Assembly (NCBI GenBank): GCA_009602725.1
Contig: WELB01000279.1
Span: 54,837-69,146 of the forward strand
DNA from: Spirogloea muscicola
Taxonomy: Eukaryota; Streptophyta; Zygnematophyceae; Spirogloeales; Spirogloeaceae
Length of the DNA stretch: 14,310 bases
Reading direction: 5' to 3'
The notes below the pieces were generated by a model. It was not told the DNA's origin. It searched no databases and was given only the letters and a program-made list of their open reading frames with translations. This document shows, piece by piece, positions 1 to 10,072 of the stretch. The position numbers and the translations under genes are program-made. Position 1 is the first letter of the stretch. Each line of letters starts with the position of its first letter.

Positions 1-2549
1 GCCGCCGCCGCGGCCAAGGCCGCCGCCCCCGGCGCCGCCGCCAGCGCCGCCAGGCCCTCCACTGACGCGCAGTTCCTCTTCCACCTCGCCTCGTTCCTGC
101 TGTAAGACCTCATTCCATCCACAAATCCCAAACCCTCAGCCCCCAAGCTAAATGAATGCAGCTGCCGATTGATCATCATTCTTGAATAATCCCCGTATTT
201 TCACTGAACTGGGTTGTCTAGAGACTGGTGTAGCAAGAAAACAATCACCATAAGCTAAACTCTGTAGTTGTCTTTAGGGTTATCTGGTAGGTTAGCAATG
301 TAGCTGGGCAGACGCTTTAAGTACCATGCATATGATGAAAGAGCGGCTGCAGAAGCCAGCCAGGAGGAGTTTAGCGCCTGAATTGCCATCCTCCAGAGGT
401 TTTTCATGACTATGAAAGAGGATAGAAATGCGTGTGAGTGCTCGTGGCAGACTTTGCATACAGAGGTTTTTCATGACTATGAAAGAGGCAGCGCCTGCTG
501 GAGCCGCCCACTGCGGCTTGGTAGCAACGAAAAGCTTATTTCACGACAATCTGCGCAGCTCCACCTTGAATCCAAGCTGCCTGAATGCACGTTGCGGCAT
601 ATTCGGCTTGAAAGTTGCTTGTGGTTCAGCTAAGCAGTATTGAGGTTAATCAACGTGACTTGACTCGACTGCCTCATTATCTTACTTGACGTGACTTGAC
701 TACATTGCCTCTAGCGTGGACTCGAGGCCCCTGGGTACGAGCAGAAGACCCGTTCGTGTATTTCCACTTGTCAGGCGCCAGGTTCTGGCAGGGTCTAAAG
801 CGGTGCAGAAATGCAGTATCTAATCAATAAATGCTAATCTTCTGCTGGCTGCTGCCTCTTGCAGGTGCCTCTACCTCTTTGCCTGGCACTTCAAGCTGGT
901 CCCGGACAATCCCCCGCATGATGGCGACGGGCGTCTTCTTCACCAAGGCAGGCCCTGTTCCAGATCTCGTCAGCTGTACACGAATCTCACTTAGAACTCA
1001 TGGCTTAAGGACGTGAAGTCATCCCATGGCATTCCCAGTCAGACCCAGTAGCGTCACACTTATAGCTTACTTATGAGAGGACTAGAGGTGCTAGCGGCTG
1101 ACCAGCAGGCTGGCATGCGGCCTGCAGATATTTGCCTTCTGGGCTCTCATGCTGCAGCTCCTTGGGTTGGCATGTGCCCTCCTCTGCCACCTCCTGCCGG
1201 AGGTTTGATTTCAGCTTAAATGATGCTGTCAAGTACCGCTGCAGGAGCCATAAGGCCCACTGTTCAGTAGTGCCTTCCCACGAGTGTGTCAGAGCGTGGG
1301 CACGCTATCGGTAGTCCAGCAAGGCCTTGCATACCAAGTAGGCATACACAATGTCTTGAAGTGATGGCTTTATGCATTTGCTTCTAAGTTTCCTCCGATG
1401 CAGTGCTTGACATTCTTGGGTCAGTTCGCTTTGCAGGTTGGCAATGCGAGAGTGCTCGCTGACGACGTGTCCTCTGCCGCCTTTGGCCCTCTGAATGCTG
1501 TCTGGTTATCGTCCTGGGTGGTCTCCATCATCACTGGAGGTTCGATCCATGGCAGCTTGTGAGGTTCCCAAATACTTGTCTTGTACGCTGTCCTGGGCGC
1601 CCTGCAAGTACTTATGCAGACCTGGTCAGGAACTTGGCATTGCATTGTGCTTTCGTTGGTCGCAGTCTGTCATGTATCCTGCATCAGTCAGTATAAGATA
1701 GACTTGATCTATATAAAGGGAGCTGACGTTTGTTGACCACTCCGTGTTTGCAAAAATGTGCAGCTACTCGAAAGCCCGCTGGCTTGAGATAGCCTTGCAA
1801 GGCTGCAGTCCTGTCATCGCCTGGCTGGACATATATGTAGCACAGCTTGCTTTTCGGTACGCTTGGCAGTACCACAAGCCTTGTCTCTGCAGACTGTGAT
1901 GTCAAAGTGAGCCTGTTATGCAGAAGTTAGTCGAGCTGCAGTGCAAGGGCATATAGTGACATGATTGGGGCTGTCAATTTGCAGGAGGAAGTCGCTCAAC
2001 TTCATGGTGGCATTTGTCCTGACCTACTTCGTTTGGCTGCAGTGGTGGACTCTCCAATCCAAGGTACGGGCGACTCGCCTAACTGCGCCCTCTTGTTTTG
2101 TCGAAGAAGTGTTTCCACCTACTCATATGGAGATTTGTCTCATGGAAGAAGGTCCATTTGCTGCTTGAGGCTTCTTCAGCTCACTCCTGACTTACTTGTC
2201 GTTGTACCAAGAAGTGCTAATTGCAACCAGGAGACTAGCTCCTATTGGTGGTCAATCACATAAACTGCCTGGTCAGGAAGAAGCACTTGACAATTTGACT
2301 TGCAAATACTTGTGAGAAGCCCTACATATATGACGCGCTTGGCAAGTCCTGGCACTGAATGAGAGTTGGACATGACATGGCTTGCTGCAGATATATCCTT
2401 ATCCGCACCTCAACGCTGTACCGTACCCTGAAGGCATCCTCCTCGCTGCAGGCTGCATGCAGGGCGCCTGCCTCCTCTTCTTCTATGCAGGGCAGAGGAT
2501 ACGAGTCCAGCAGGGGCCCGTAGGTCCTAAGAAATTTAAGCACAGGTAG
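1..2549 (+). CDS. FAR-17a/AIG1-like multi-pass membrane protein, 5' partial, multi-exon
   Basis: Exons supported by reading frame, splice sites and phase: 1-101 (runs off the window, donor gtaaga), 865-947, 1128-1202 (donor gtttga), 1437 to about 1510 or beyond, 1809-1856 (donor gtacgc), 1985-2063 (donor gtacgg) and 2391-2549 (stop TAG 2547-2549). The protein starts with an Ala-rich stretch, then has hydrophobic segments FLFHLASFLLCLYLFAW, IFAFWALMLQLLGLAC and FMVAFVLTYFVWLQWW. The C-terminal exon holds YPYPHL, a last hydrophobic segment and a basic tail. The order of segments and the spacing (LD, then eight residues to F; a YPYP-type motif after the WLQWW helix) resemble the FAR-17a/AIG1 family, membrane proteins of which animal members hydrolyse fatty-acid esters of hydroxy fatty acids. 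The family call is from memory of the fold pattern. The stretch between about 1510 and 1808, which should carry the catalytic His, was not resolved. Exon 2 needs a one-base frame change near 929-931 and a GC donor to join exon 3. Confidence 0.62.
394..488. repeat. Two-copy direct repeat, 28 bases, in intron 1
   Basis: A 28-base unit beginning CAGAGGTTTTTCATGACTAT is present identically at 394-421 and 461-488, 67 bases apart. It lies in the 763-base first intron of the FAR-17a/AIG1-like gene. Only two copies occur, so this is a recent local duplication rather than an array. Confidence 0.8.
653..712. repeat. Two-copy imperfect direct repeat in intron 1
   Basis: Two related units of about 24 bases starting ACGTGACTTGACT lie at about 653 and 689, 36 bases apart, each followed by a TGCCTC-type end. 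They fall in the same intron as the 28-base repeat. No function can be read from them. Confidence 0.5.
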
Positions 2550-3602
2550 TAAGGCACATTCTTCTCAAATCTTGACAGCAGTTGTTAGCTGCATGCTTTG
2601 TGTAGCTTATCTTAGCCAAACTGATTGAGCAGCAAGGCTTTTATGGCCAAGTTGGCCAGAGAACGGTCACAGAGACACAAAACAGTGAAGACAACTTTGC
2701 TACATGCAGAAAGTGACAGGGCACCATATTGGGGCTCTTGTTTTATGAAGGTTTTTGCTTTTGCTTCTGGCATTGGTCTTCTATCCTTGTAGTGCGGTTG
2801 CAAGAGTTTCTCCATAAAGAGACACATACAAGGCTGGGCACGGCAATATTGGTCAAGGACATCGAGCTGCAACTTGCTATTTGGCCGCTGATGCTGGCCA
2901 CAGAGTCGAAGGCTTCAGCAGCACAAGGGAGAGGACGATGGGGATTTTAAGAAAAGGCTTGAGCATAATGCAAAGCAGCTCTTGATCACAGTTGAAAGTC
3001 ATAAGTTGCACGTACCGTATGACCATACTAAAGTTACACAACCTGCGCCACTTGATGCCAAACACATAGTAGTACTATTCACTTCTTAGTTCTGTATGCT
3101 CAGGGCACACGCTTTTGCACCAATGGATTGAATCTTATATCACTGCAGTATATCAGCTCTCGTACATATATTGCCAGAACCTGCAATGAACGCCAGATTG
3201 GCGCAACAGGTTGCCAAAGTACCTGATCTTGCCCACTCAGCACTTATAACCTGTACTAATGACCGCCCACAATAAGCGGTATTGAGTGCTGTGGAAGCTG
3301 CAAGCTAATGTATATCGTGAGATCAGCATGCCTGCTCTGCTGCGAGGCTGTAGCAGACTACGTGCTCAACATGCATTCGGCTTGATCAGGAGGGCCGCTT
3401 ACCCACACTCTTCTCTGTCCCAAACTTTGCCTTTATCAGTGCAACTTATGAGGCCCATGCCATCTGTGCCGTAATATAGCTGAGACAAGAAGCGGGACAA
3501 GAGAATGAATAAATTTGGTTTGGCTTTCTGAAAGAGCCAGATGTGTTCAAGACATTGCGAGCCAGAAGCGTATGTGGCCCGAGTTGGTGAGGGGCATGGC
3601 TG
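2550..3602. other. Spacer between two convergent genes, no gene seen
   Basis: This 1.05 kb stretch separates the stop codons of the plus-strand FAR-17a/AIG1-like gene and the minus-strand phoD gene, so it should hold both 3' untranslated regions. The open frames in it are short and lack recognisable motifs, consistent splice sites or homology that I can name. A TGTAA, the polyadenylation motif of many green algae, reads on the minus strand at about 3033-3037; it is 570 bases past the phoD stop and is only a weak candidate. Confidence 0.5.
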
Positions 3603-6600
3603 TCAAGCCAACTTGATAGCAGACTTGGAGCGCACGAGGGGCCGGAAGCGCATGGCCTGCCGAAGGAGCAGCAGAAGTGCTACGAGGAAGGCAGGGGGCC
3701 CAATGAGCATGACTGCGACGAGGGCAGCACACAATGAAACATTAGAAGCTGGGAATAAGAGCAGATCCGCATGACTGGATGCATGACCCGCAAGGACCCA
3801 ATTTAGCTAAGCAAAAACATGAGTTTGAAGGTAGACGCCTCAGATGCACAGTCAAACGTGTGACTAATTTGCTCTCCAACCACAATCAAAACACCGCCGC
3901 AATGTCCTGCAGACAGACTGGCCAAGTGCGTGCCATGTCCTTGGTGAGAAACGGCACGTCAGCTCTGCCACTGCACCTGAAAGAATGACGCCGGAGAATG
4001 CGGCCATTGCGTAGCGGTCGAACCAGGGCAGCTCGACTTCAAGCGTGCAGAAGCGGTGAATGTGGCGCAGCTTGCCATCCTCCTCCGGCGCCCGGTTAGT
4101 GTCGAGATACCCCGGCTGGAGCTCGTCAAGCTTGAGCGTGCGGCCGAGGACGGGCTGGCCATAGACGTCCCGCGTCTCTGCACGAATGGTCACCGGCGCT
4201 GTGTCCCAGTCGATAACGAACGTCCCAAAATTCGGAAGCCCTGGAGGACAACACATGTACACTTGCTTGGACTCATTCAGCATATGACCTCTTGCAAAAA
4301 GCTGCATATGACCCCATGCAAGAAGCTGCAGCTTGTGCAACAGACTAGCTAAAGCTTGTCAATTTAATCAGCTAATTTCATTTGCTACATTAACGATTAT
4401 TTGGCAATGGCATCAATACAAACATCCGAACGGTTTGCATCAGAATTTGCTTGAGCAAGACTTGAAGACCTCTTTCTCCCAAAAAGGTCTTCTGACCAGA
4501 GCGGGATCTACCTGTCATATTGCATAGATTTGTATCCGAGTTTGAGTAACTGCAAGCTCACCATAGACGCAGGCCTTGTACCGGCAGCTATGGAGGCCGG
4601 GCTGCTCGTACAACCGCAGCGGGGCAGCCATGAGCCGCGCGGCAAATCGCTGCACATAGTTGAGCGGGAAGGAGAAGGCGAGCTCCGTGGCCTGCGTCAG
4701 GCCCGAAGACGTGAAGTCGTAGAGCGGGTAGCTGGCACCTGAGCAGTCGTACCGCGAGTTCTCGGCAAAATGAACGTCGCCACTGATGAAGAGCACGCCT
4801 GGCGCCTGCTCATAATACGATGATGTTAGTTGCTACATGTATGCCATATTTAGAACCTAAATCTGCAGAGACCACAAAGCACTCCTAGATAGCTTCGATA
4901 AGCTCTTGCTCCTTATGGCAGGAATTTTGCTGCAATGATGCATTTGCGAGTAGATACTGGATCTTTTGGTGACTTAGGCCGAGCCACTGCTCGCCACACG
5001 GGTGCCGCACCTTGGTGTCAGCAATTAACTGAAAGAGGCGCTTGCGATCAGAGGGAAAGCGGCCCCATGACTCAGTGTTGAACAGCGGCTGCACGAGCGC
5101 TGACAGATTAGACAGGACCTGCACAACCACACGCCAGGCGCATCAGTGCACTTGCCTGGCGATCGTACTACGTGCTCTGTCATCGCTAAAAGAACCTTCT
5201 AAAAGGTGCACATGTGGTCAGCTGCAGCATACGAAGCAGCACACTGAGTCCCAGCTAGCCAGCCAGTGACCAAGTGACATTGGACACTCAGGCGTACATT
5301 GTAATCCCTGGCAAGGTCAAACGGACAGGCAGAAATAGCGCGACAAGCGCCGCTGGACGGCGTACAGATTTGCAACATGCCACAGTGGCAAGGGGCATAA
5401 AGCAGTTGCACGGAACAGAGATGTCAAATGAAGTACGAGTTTGCAATGACTGCTTCGTCCCTGGCATCCTGTGCAAAAGTATATTAGTCGTGTCATGGCT
5501 TGAGATTCAGGGGTTCAGCACTTGATCTCGGCAGAGCGACGAGCCTGGATGGAAGAGCCGATGAGGTGGATCTGGGCGTCGGAGCCGGTGAGCTGACGAC
5601 TGAGCCACGCCCACTGCGCCTCGCCCAGCATCGTGCCATCGCTTCCCACGGGGTCGCGGAAGTAGCGCAGGTCCAGCAAGATGATCTGCAGTGGCAGCAT
5701 CCACAGCATCATGAGAGTGGCTGCCTGCCAACACTGTCATTGCTGACGACCGCCATTCGAAAGCCTGGTGGCAGCCATGGCCGCCAGCCCGCACCTTGAT
5801 GCGCTTGCCCAGAGGCCCGTACGTGTATGCCGAGTAGACGCCCTCCTGGGCGCACCGAGGGCTGTTGGGCGGCTCGTCGAAGAAGTCGAGCATGAGGCGC
5901 TGGCTCTCGCGCTTGAGTACAAACTCCTTGCCAGCGTTGTCAAGGCCGTAGTCGTGGTCATCCCACGTCCCAATCACCTGGCACATTACCGCCTCAGCGG
6001 CTGCAAGTGCTGCTAATGCATGTAACTGGGGCCTTAACAGACTGAGCGAGGGGCAAGCCACTGGCCCAAATCTCACCTTGGCCTGCCGGCGGAGCGCAGC
6101 ATAGCCGGGCTGCGCGCGCATTTCGGCGTACCGCGTGGCCATGAGCGCCTCTCCGATGTGGCGGAAGCGCGGCGCGTTCTTCCAAGGCCCCACGGTGCGC
6201 GCGTCCCCAGCGAGGCGGATGGGGAACTTGTTGTCGGCGTAGATGTTGTCACCCATCCAGACGAAGACGTCCGGGCGGAATGCCACAATCGGGCCCCAGA
6301 TTGGCTGCGCCAGGCCCGCAGGCTGCCGCCGTCAGCAGCTGCGACTCGAGGCCAGCAGCGGCCGGCCTTGGCGCTGGCGCTGGCGCTGGCGCTGGCGCTC
6401 ACGTCCAGCAGCAGACGTCTTAGCTAGCCCGCTAAGTGGAAGTGGCTAATGCTGCTGATCATTGACCAATATAAATAAGTATCTGATATGGCCTCCGACT
6501 GTCGTGCTAAGGCAGCGGCGGCGGCGGCGGCGGCGGCGGCGGCAATGGCGGACCTGCGGCGCGCTCTGATTGGCGCACGACCCGAAGGCAATCCGCGCAA

Positions 6601-6984
6601 TGGGCTGCTCCTCATCAGCGGCGGCAGCGCCGGCAGCGAGCGGCGGTGGGGGCTGGCCCCCGGCGCTCTTGGCGAGGTCCGCGCCGCTGTTACTTGCGCG
6701 GGCGCCATGCCCCGTCAGCAGCAGATCGCTGCAGCAGAGCAAGCCCGCGCCGCCGCCGCCGTCGCCGCCGATGCCATTGCCGCAAGCCGTCAGCGAAGCT
6801 ACCGCGGCGCAGTTGCGTAGCTCGCGAAAGCGAGCGAGCTGGACACCGAGGATGCGACTGGCGCGATGGACAGGACAAGAGATCGACGACGAGTAGTAGC
6901 CATCGGCGGCGAAGGCGGCGGCGGCGGCCACCTGCCGGAGGCGAGCACGAGCAGGAGCAGGAGAGCCCGGGTGGCCAGCGTCAT
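3603..6984 (-). CDS. phoD: PhoD-type alkaline phosphatase, membrane-anchored, nine exons, 501 aa
   Basis: Exons, in order of translation: 6984-6932, 6728-6554, 6304-6077, 5977-5795, 5685-5545, 5118-5011, 4805-4562, 4240-3977 and 3712-3603 (stop TGA). Intron phases 2,0,0,0,0,0,1,1 all agree. PhoD enzymes release phosphate from phosphomono- and diesters with an Fe/Ca centre. Family motifs in order: RIAFGSCANQ (Cys69), WMGDNIYAD (Asp95, Tyr98), GTWDDHDYG (157-163), LDLRYFRDP (218-226), GSSIQ (256-260), FISGDVHFAE (Asp306, His308) and YGLPNFG near the end of the catalytic domain. Residues 1-18 form a signal peptide (basic start, five Leu in a row, ASGS). Residues 454-483 are hydrophobic with a GPP hinge and are followed by an 18-residue basic tail, so the protein is probably a type I ecto- or lumenal phosphatase. 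The start ATG was chosen because the signal-peptide exon joins the catalytic exon in phase. Function is certain at family level; substrate and location are inferred. Confidence 0.93.
4281..4328. repeat. 24-base tandem duplication in a phoD intron
   Basis: Two adjoining 24-base units (4281-4304 and 4305-4328) both start CATATGACC and end AAGCTG, and differ at only a few positions. They sit in the intron between the eighth and seventh coding exons (4241-4561). Confidence 0.75.
4464..4492. repeat. Small perfect inverted repeat in a phoD intron
   Basis: GAAGACCT (4464-4471) pairs with AGGTCTTC (4485-4492) across a 13-base loop. It is intronic and is followed by no T-run on either strand that would suggest a Pol III or bacterial terminator. 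Function unknown. Confidence 0.5.
5119..5544 (-). other. GC-AG intron in phoD
   Basis: The exon ending GSSIQ (5545) must join the exon starting VLSNL (5118) to give the family sequence around this point. The intron begins CAG|GCTCGT, with GC at 5544-5543, and ends GTGCAG. The nearby GT (in AAGTGC) would put the next exon out of frame. All other phoD introns start with GT. Confidence 0.8.
6369..6398. repeat. Hexanucleotide microsatellite (TGGCGC)5 in phoD intron 2
   Basis: Five perfect copies of TGGCGC fill 6369-6398. The array lies inside the 249-base intron (6305-6553) between the FGSC exon and the WMGDN exon of phoD, so length changes would not alter the protein. Confidence 0.9.
6515..6543. 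repeat. Trinucleotide microsatellite (GGC)n in phoD intron 2
   Basis: An uninterrupted GGC run of nine to ten units occurs near the 5' end of the same phoD intron that holds the TGGCGC array, about 10 bases from the splice donor at 6553. Frames through it give poly-Ala or poly-Arg, which explains several spurious long ORFs here. Confidence 0.9.
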
Positions 6985-7050
6985 GCTCGGCGGTGTGCGG
7001 CCGGCTCCCCTCAGCGCTGCGTCGCGAGCGGCAGCGCCATCCGAGCTCAT

Positions 7051-7119
7051 CCGCCGCCGCCGCCACCGCCGCCGCCGCAGCCGCCGCCNTCGGGAGCGAC
7101 GGCGGCGGCGGCGGCGGCG
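7051..7119. repeat. GCC/GGC inverted repeat with an unresolved base, upstream of phoD
   Basis: A CCG-rich arm (7051-7088) is followed by an N at 7089, a short spacer and a GGC-rich arm (7100-7119). The two arms are complementary and could fold into a very stable hairpin. The segment lies 67 to 135 bases upstream of the phoD start codon, so it is probably 5' untranslated region or core promoter. The N is likely a sequencing failure at the hairpin. Confidence 0.8.
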
Positions 7120-7199
7120 ATGGCGCCGCACTTCGCGGCGCGCACCGCGGCGGACAGCGCGGGAGGGTGCCACGCAAGCACCTTCCTCGGTACACTCCC

Positions 7200-9104
7200 G
7201 TCTCTCACTTATCTACATGGTTTATCTTCATCAAGTTGCTGATTGTCTCCTTGGTTGTCAATTAGCCGTGATCGAAGTCTCATACTGGTACAGGAGGAGG
7301 CAAGATGAGAAGCAGACCTCCCGAAGCAAGCGAGCTACGCTGCATAGGCATGGCTAGCCCGAGTCGACATGATTTGCCTGACAGCAGCAGCGGCGGCTAG
7401 GGAATGTGGCATCGAAGAAAGAAATCTGCCTGTCAAAGCAGACCGAGAGCCGGACTAGTGTTCGGCTGCAACCTCAGGTCGATTGCCCAGGTTCCTGAGG
7501 AGACCGGCGAAAGGTCTTCCCAACCGAAGGTCAATATTGCTGCTGGCTGGCTGCACGTATATGCACAACACCGTCACGATTGCCGAGAGGACGTCCAGAG
7601 CCGCATGCAAGAATGAACCGCAGAGAGCGAAAGGCCTGCTTCATGGAAGTAGAAGCCAGTCAGTGACTTCATCTGTATCTTCGGATATGTGTGTTGCGCT
7701 AGGATAGCTAGAGGTTTCTTGAAGGTAGTGTAGCTATGCGTTGGTCATTCAGTCTACTAAAAGAGAAGGCTCTAGAGAGCGTGTGCAAATTGTTCGGGAA
7801 TTCAAGCACCTTCAATGGGCTGCCCAAACATGTAGGCAGAGCCTCTTATCAACACCACTTTCATGTCTTAGATTTTGCCAGATCGCGAAAAGTGGATTAC
7901 TTCAAAAGAAGGCAGTAGCTTTTGCCCCATTGGGGAGCCACTTTCTTCTTCCACAGCCACTACTGCCTTGACTGGAAGAGTCGTTATTCTTGCCATGAAC
8001 GTGGGAAGGGCGCAATTTAAGGCCCTCAAATCACCAACCGGCCATGTAGAGGAAACCCTTTTCTTATTGAGGCCGGTTAGCCCACCGGCGGAGCATCTTG
8101 GAGGGCGCCGGAGATGCCCCGGGTGTCGCGACGGGCGCCACGTGGCGTGTACTGCAGAATCAGTGCTTAGTGTTCGCTGAATGGGCCTCCAAAAGCAATC
8201 ACGTGGCCCTCGACATTCGTACATTGTGCACACAAGAATGGGCCTCCGCTTGAAGGCTGCGACTTGCCGAGATCTAAGCACCCTCGTGAATAATCGTGAA
8301 GGTATTGATGCATTTAAATCATGAACAGGAAGTTGCAAAATCGTCCGGAGGGCTCCACAATCCATGTGCTGACTCGTGGTTACTGAGCGGGTCAGCTTAG
8401 CAGCAGGTGATGTACATCTGTCAATGTGCTTGCCTTTGTACTTGGCCACACAGGCCGTCCATCGCTTAACACACACTCCATTTTTCATGTGTTGGAGCCA
8501 TAGCAAAGTCATAATGCCAAGCCTTCAGGATGCCTTCTTAAGTGGCCACCAGGTGTACTCTCTCAAAAGCCTCTGCGCTCGCTCCTCTGTCCTGCACTTG
8601 AAGGTCTTGGTTCGCACATGTGAAGTATGATTTCTATCTGAGGTCAAGATGGATGAATATGAAATTTGTTCCTCCAAGCTATACGCTATATTAGATGTCA
8701 AGCAGTGCAGCCAGTGATAAGCCTAACGCAGCAGTCTAAGCACCACCTATCTCTGGCATTGGGCATCAAGGCAAAGCTCGCAGATGGCCTCCTCTGGAAG
8801 GCTGCGTCACATGAGCTGGCCTTTGGCCACTGTCTTGGAAGACATCAAGCAAGTTAAAATATGTGCTTGCCGTTGGCCACTTATGTACCAGCTTCCACTT
8901 CCTGAGCTTGCAAGGAGTACACCACCAGCAAGCTATAAGGCACCACCCATGGATCAATTGCATGCCAGTCGTACCATGTGCTTGCCACTACACACGAACT
9001 TCCATTTCCTGGACGTGCACTTGCAACTCACCATCCGCATGCCCTCAGTTACTACTCTGTGAGCAATACATAACCAATTTGCCTGGTGAAAAATAGGACA
9101 GCAA
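7200..9104. other. Long stretch with no convincing gene
   Basis: Open frames occur on both strands, the longest being a minus-strand frame of 214 codons at 7868-8512. None shows a motif I know, a signal peptide, a plausible exon chain or the GC-rich codon use of the neighbouring genes. The 7200-7700 part should include the promoter region of phoD. The rest may be spacer or old transposon remains. Confidence 0.45.
8861..9045. repeat. Degenerate direct repeat of about 65 bases
   Basis: Two related segments starting ATGTGCTTGCC lie at 8861 and 8976, and both continue with a CTTCCA.TTCCTG block and a CTTGCAA block, with several indels between. A looser match (ATGTGCTTGCCTTTG) begins at about 8424. 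The similarity suggests an old duplication. No coding role is seen. Confidence 0.4.
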
Positions 9105-9466
9105 ATGGCCAACGCCTTGCTAACAAGCGGCACCGAGAGTAGCCAATACAGCAATAAGGTCGTCGTCTGCCTCCCCTCTGAGGAAGAGCAAGATTTGCTG
9201 CAGCTTATAGCTAAACGATTGGGTAAACTTTCCAGCGCTTCTGAGTTGTTCATACGCGTTGTAAGTCACTTTACATTTGTTGCAGTATTATTGCCACAGC
9301 TTTGTACTGCAATGCGAGTGAGTTGGGTCTTAAAATGACTCAAGCAAGCATAGCCACTACTACACGTCGCGACGTCGCAAAAGGTGGGCACCTTCACATA
9401 GCAACCTCTGACGTTCTTCACTATTCTCAGGAGACTTCAGAGGAGGTCGGTCCCCCAGCTTTCTAG
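9105..9466 (+). CDS. Possible two-exon small protein (63 aa), unknown function
   Basis: Exon 9105-9260 starts with ATG (MANALLTSG) and encodes a plausible soluble, helix-prone stretch that includes VVVCLPSEEEQDLLQLIAKR. It ends at a consensus donor GTAAGT (9261). Acceptor TTCTCAG at 9430 gives a second exon, 9431-9466 (ETSEEVGPPAF, stop TAG), in the same phase. The frame and splice sites agree, but I recognise no family and the product is short. It could equally be a decayed transposon gene or chance. Confidence 0.25.
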
Positions 9467-9961
9467 TCACCACTCTTCACCATGGACGAGGCCACACCAA
9501 GCAGATTGTTTGTCTCAGAACAGTGAGAGAAGCCAAGCGTGCACGCGCACCCTCTTGCACAAGTATGGCATAGGGTGGTCGACTAAAAGCACTATATGTA
9601 CACATGGTCAATAGGAGACTGAGCTTATGCGTCACACACTTGGAGTTGCTCAACACAAGTTGACTCCTGTTACTGTTACTCCTGCAGACGCAACAGGATG
9701 ATGTAACGTCCCCGCCGTTAGGGATGCTTAACCTCGAGTTAAGGGTAACATGTAGTATAGGTGGCGCGGCCCAGAATCGATATACTCCCCAGTGAAGCGC
9801 GCGTGACGCGCGCGCGACTGACGCGCGTGCGATGCCCGGGTGACGCGAGAGGTGGGCTTCCTGCTGCTGCAGCTCGTCGCCGCAGCCCGTCGCTGCGGAT
9901 CTTCACCGGCTCTTCTGTAACGATTTTACATGGCTGGAATGTCAATGCAACAGTAACTTAC

Positions 9962-10072
9962 TGACAGATGCCTGGAGACTAGACACCTCATCCGGCTGAT
10001 AAATAATGACTGTCAGTGCCGCGGGAAAGGCTTGACAGATGCCTGGAGACGGACAATTTCACCAGGCTGGGC
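9962..10072 (+). repeat. Direct repeats in the LTR-like segment
   Basis: TGACAGATGCCTGGAGAC occurs at 9962-9979 and 10033-10050, 71 bases apart. Each copy is followed by a weaker match ending in an AGGCTG/CGGCTG block. Paired repeats of this type upstream of a TATA box are common in LTR U3 regions. Confidence 0.75.

Noticed and set aside
394-488. CRISPR-like pair of 28-base repeats
   Set aside because: Only two copies, in a spliceosomal intron of a eukaryotic gene, with no further units and no cas genes.
6446-7195. Single long minus-strand frame with poly-Ala and Pro runs
   Set aside because: Only its part at 6554-6728 is a real phoD exon. The rest is repeat-rich intron and leader; the signal-peptide exon lies in another frame and joins by splicing.
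6646-7357. Long plus-strand Arg- and Pro-rich frames
   Set aside because: They arise from GCC/GGC triplet repeats and are antisense to phoD exons and its leader.
7868-8512. 214-codon minus-strand frame
   Set aside because: No recognisable domain, composition unlike the neighbouring genes, and an equally plausible plus-strand frame overlaps it. Kept only as part of the unexplained stretch.
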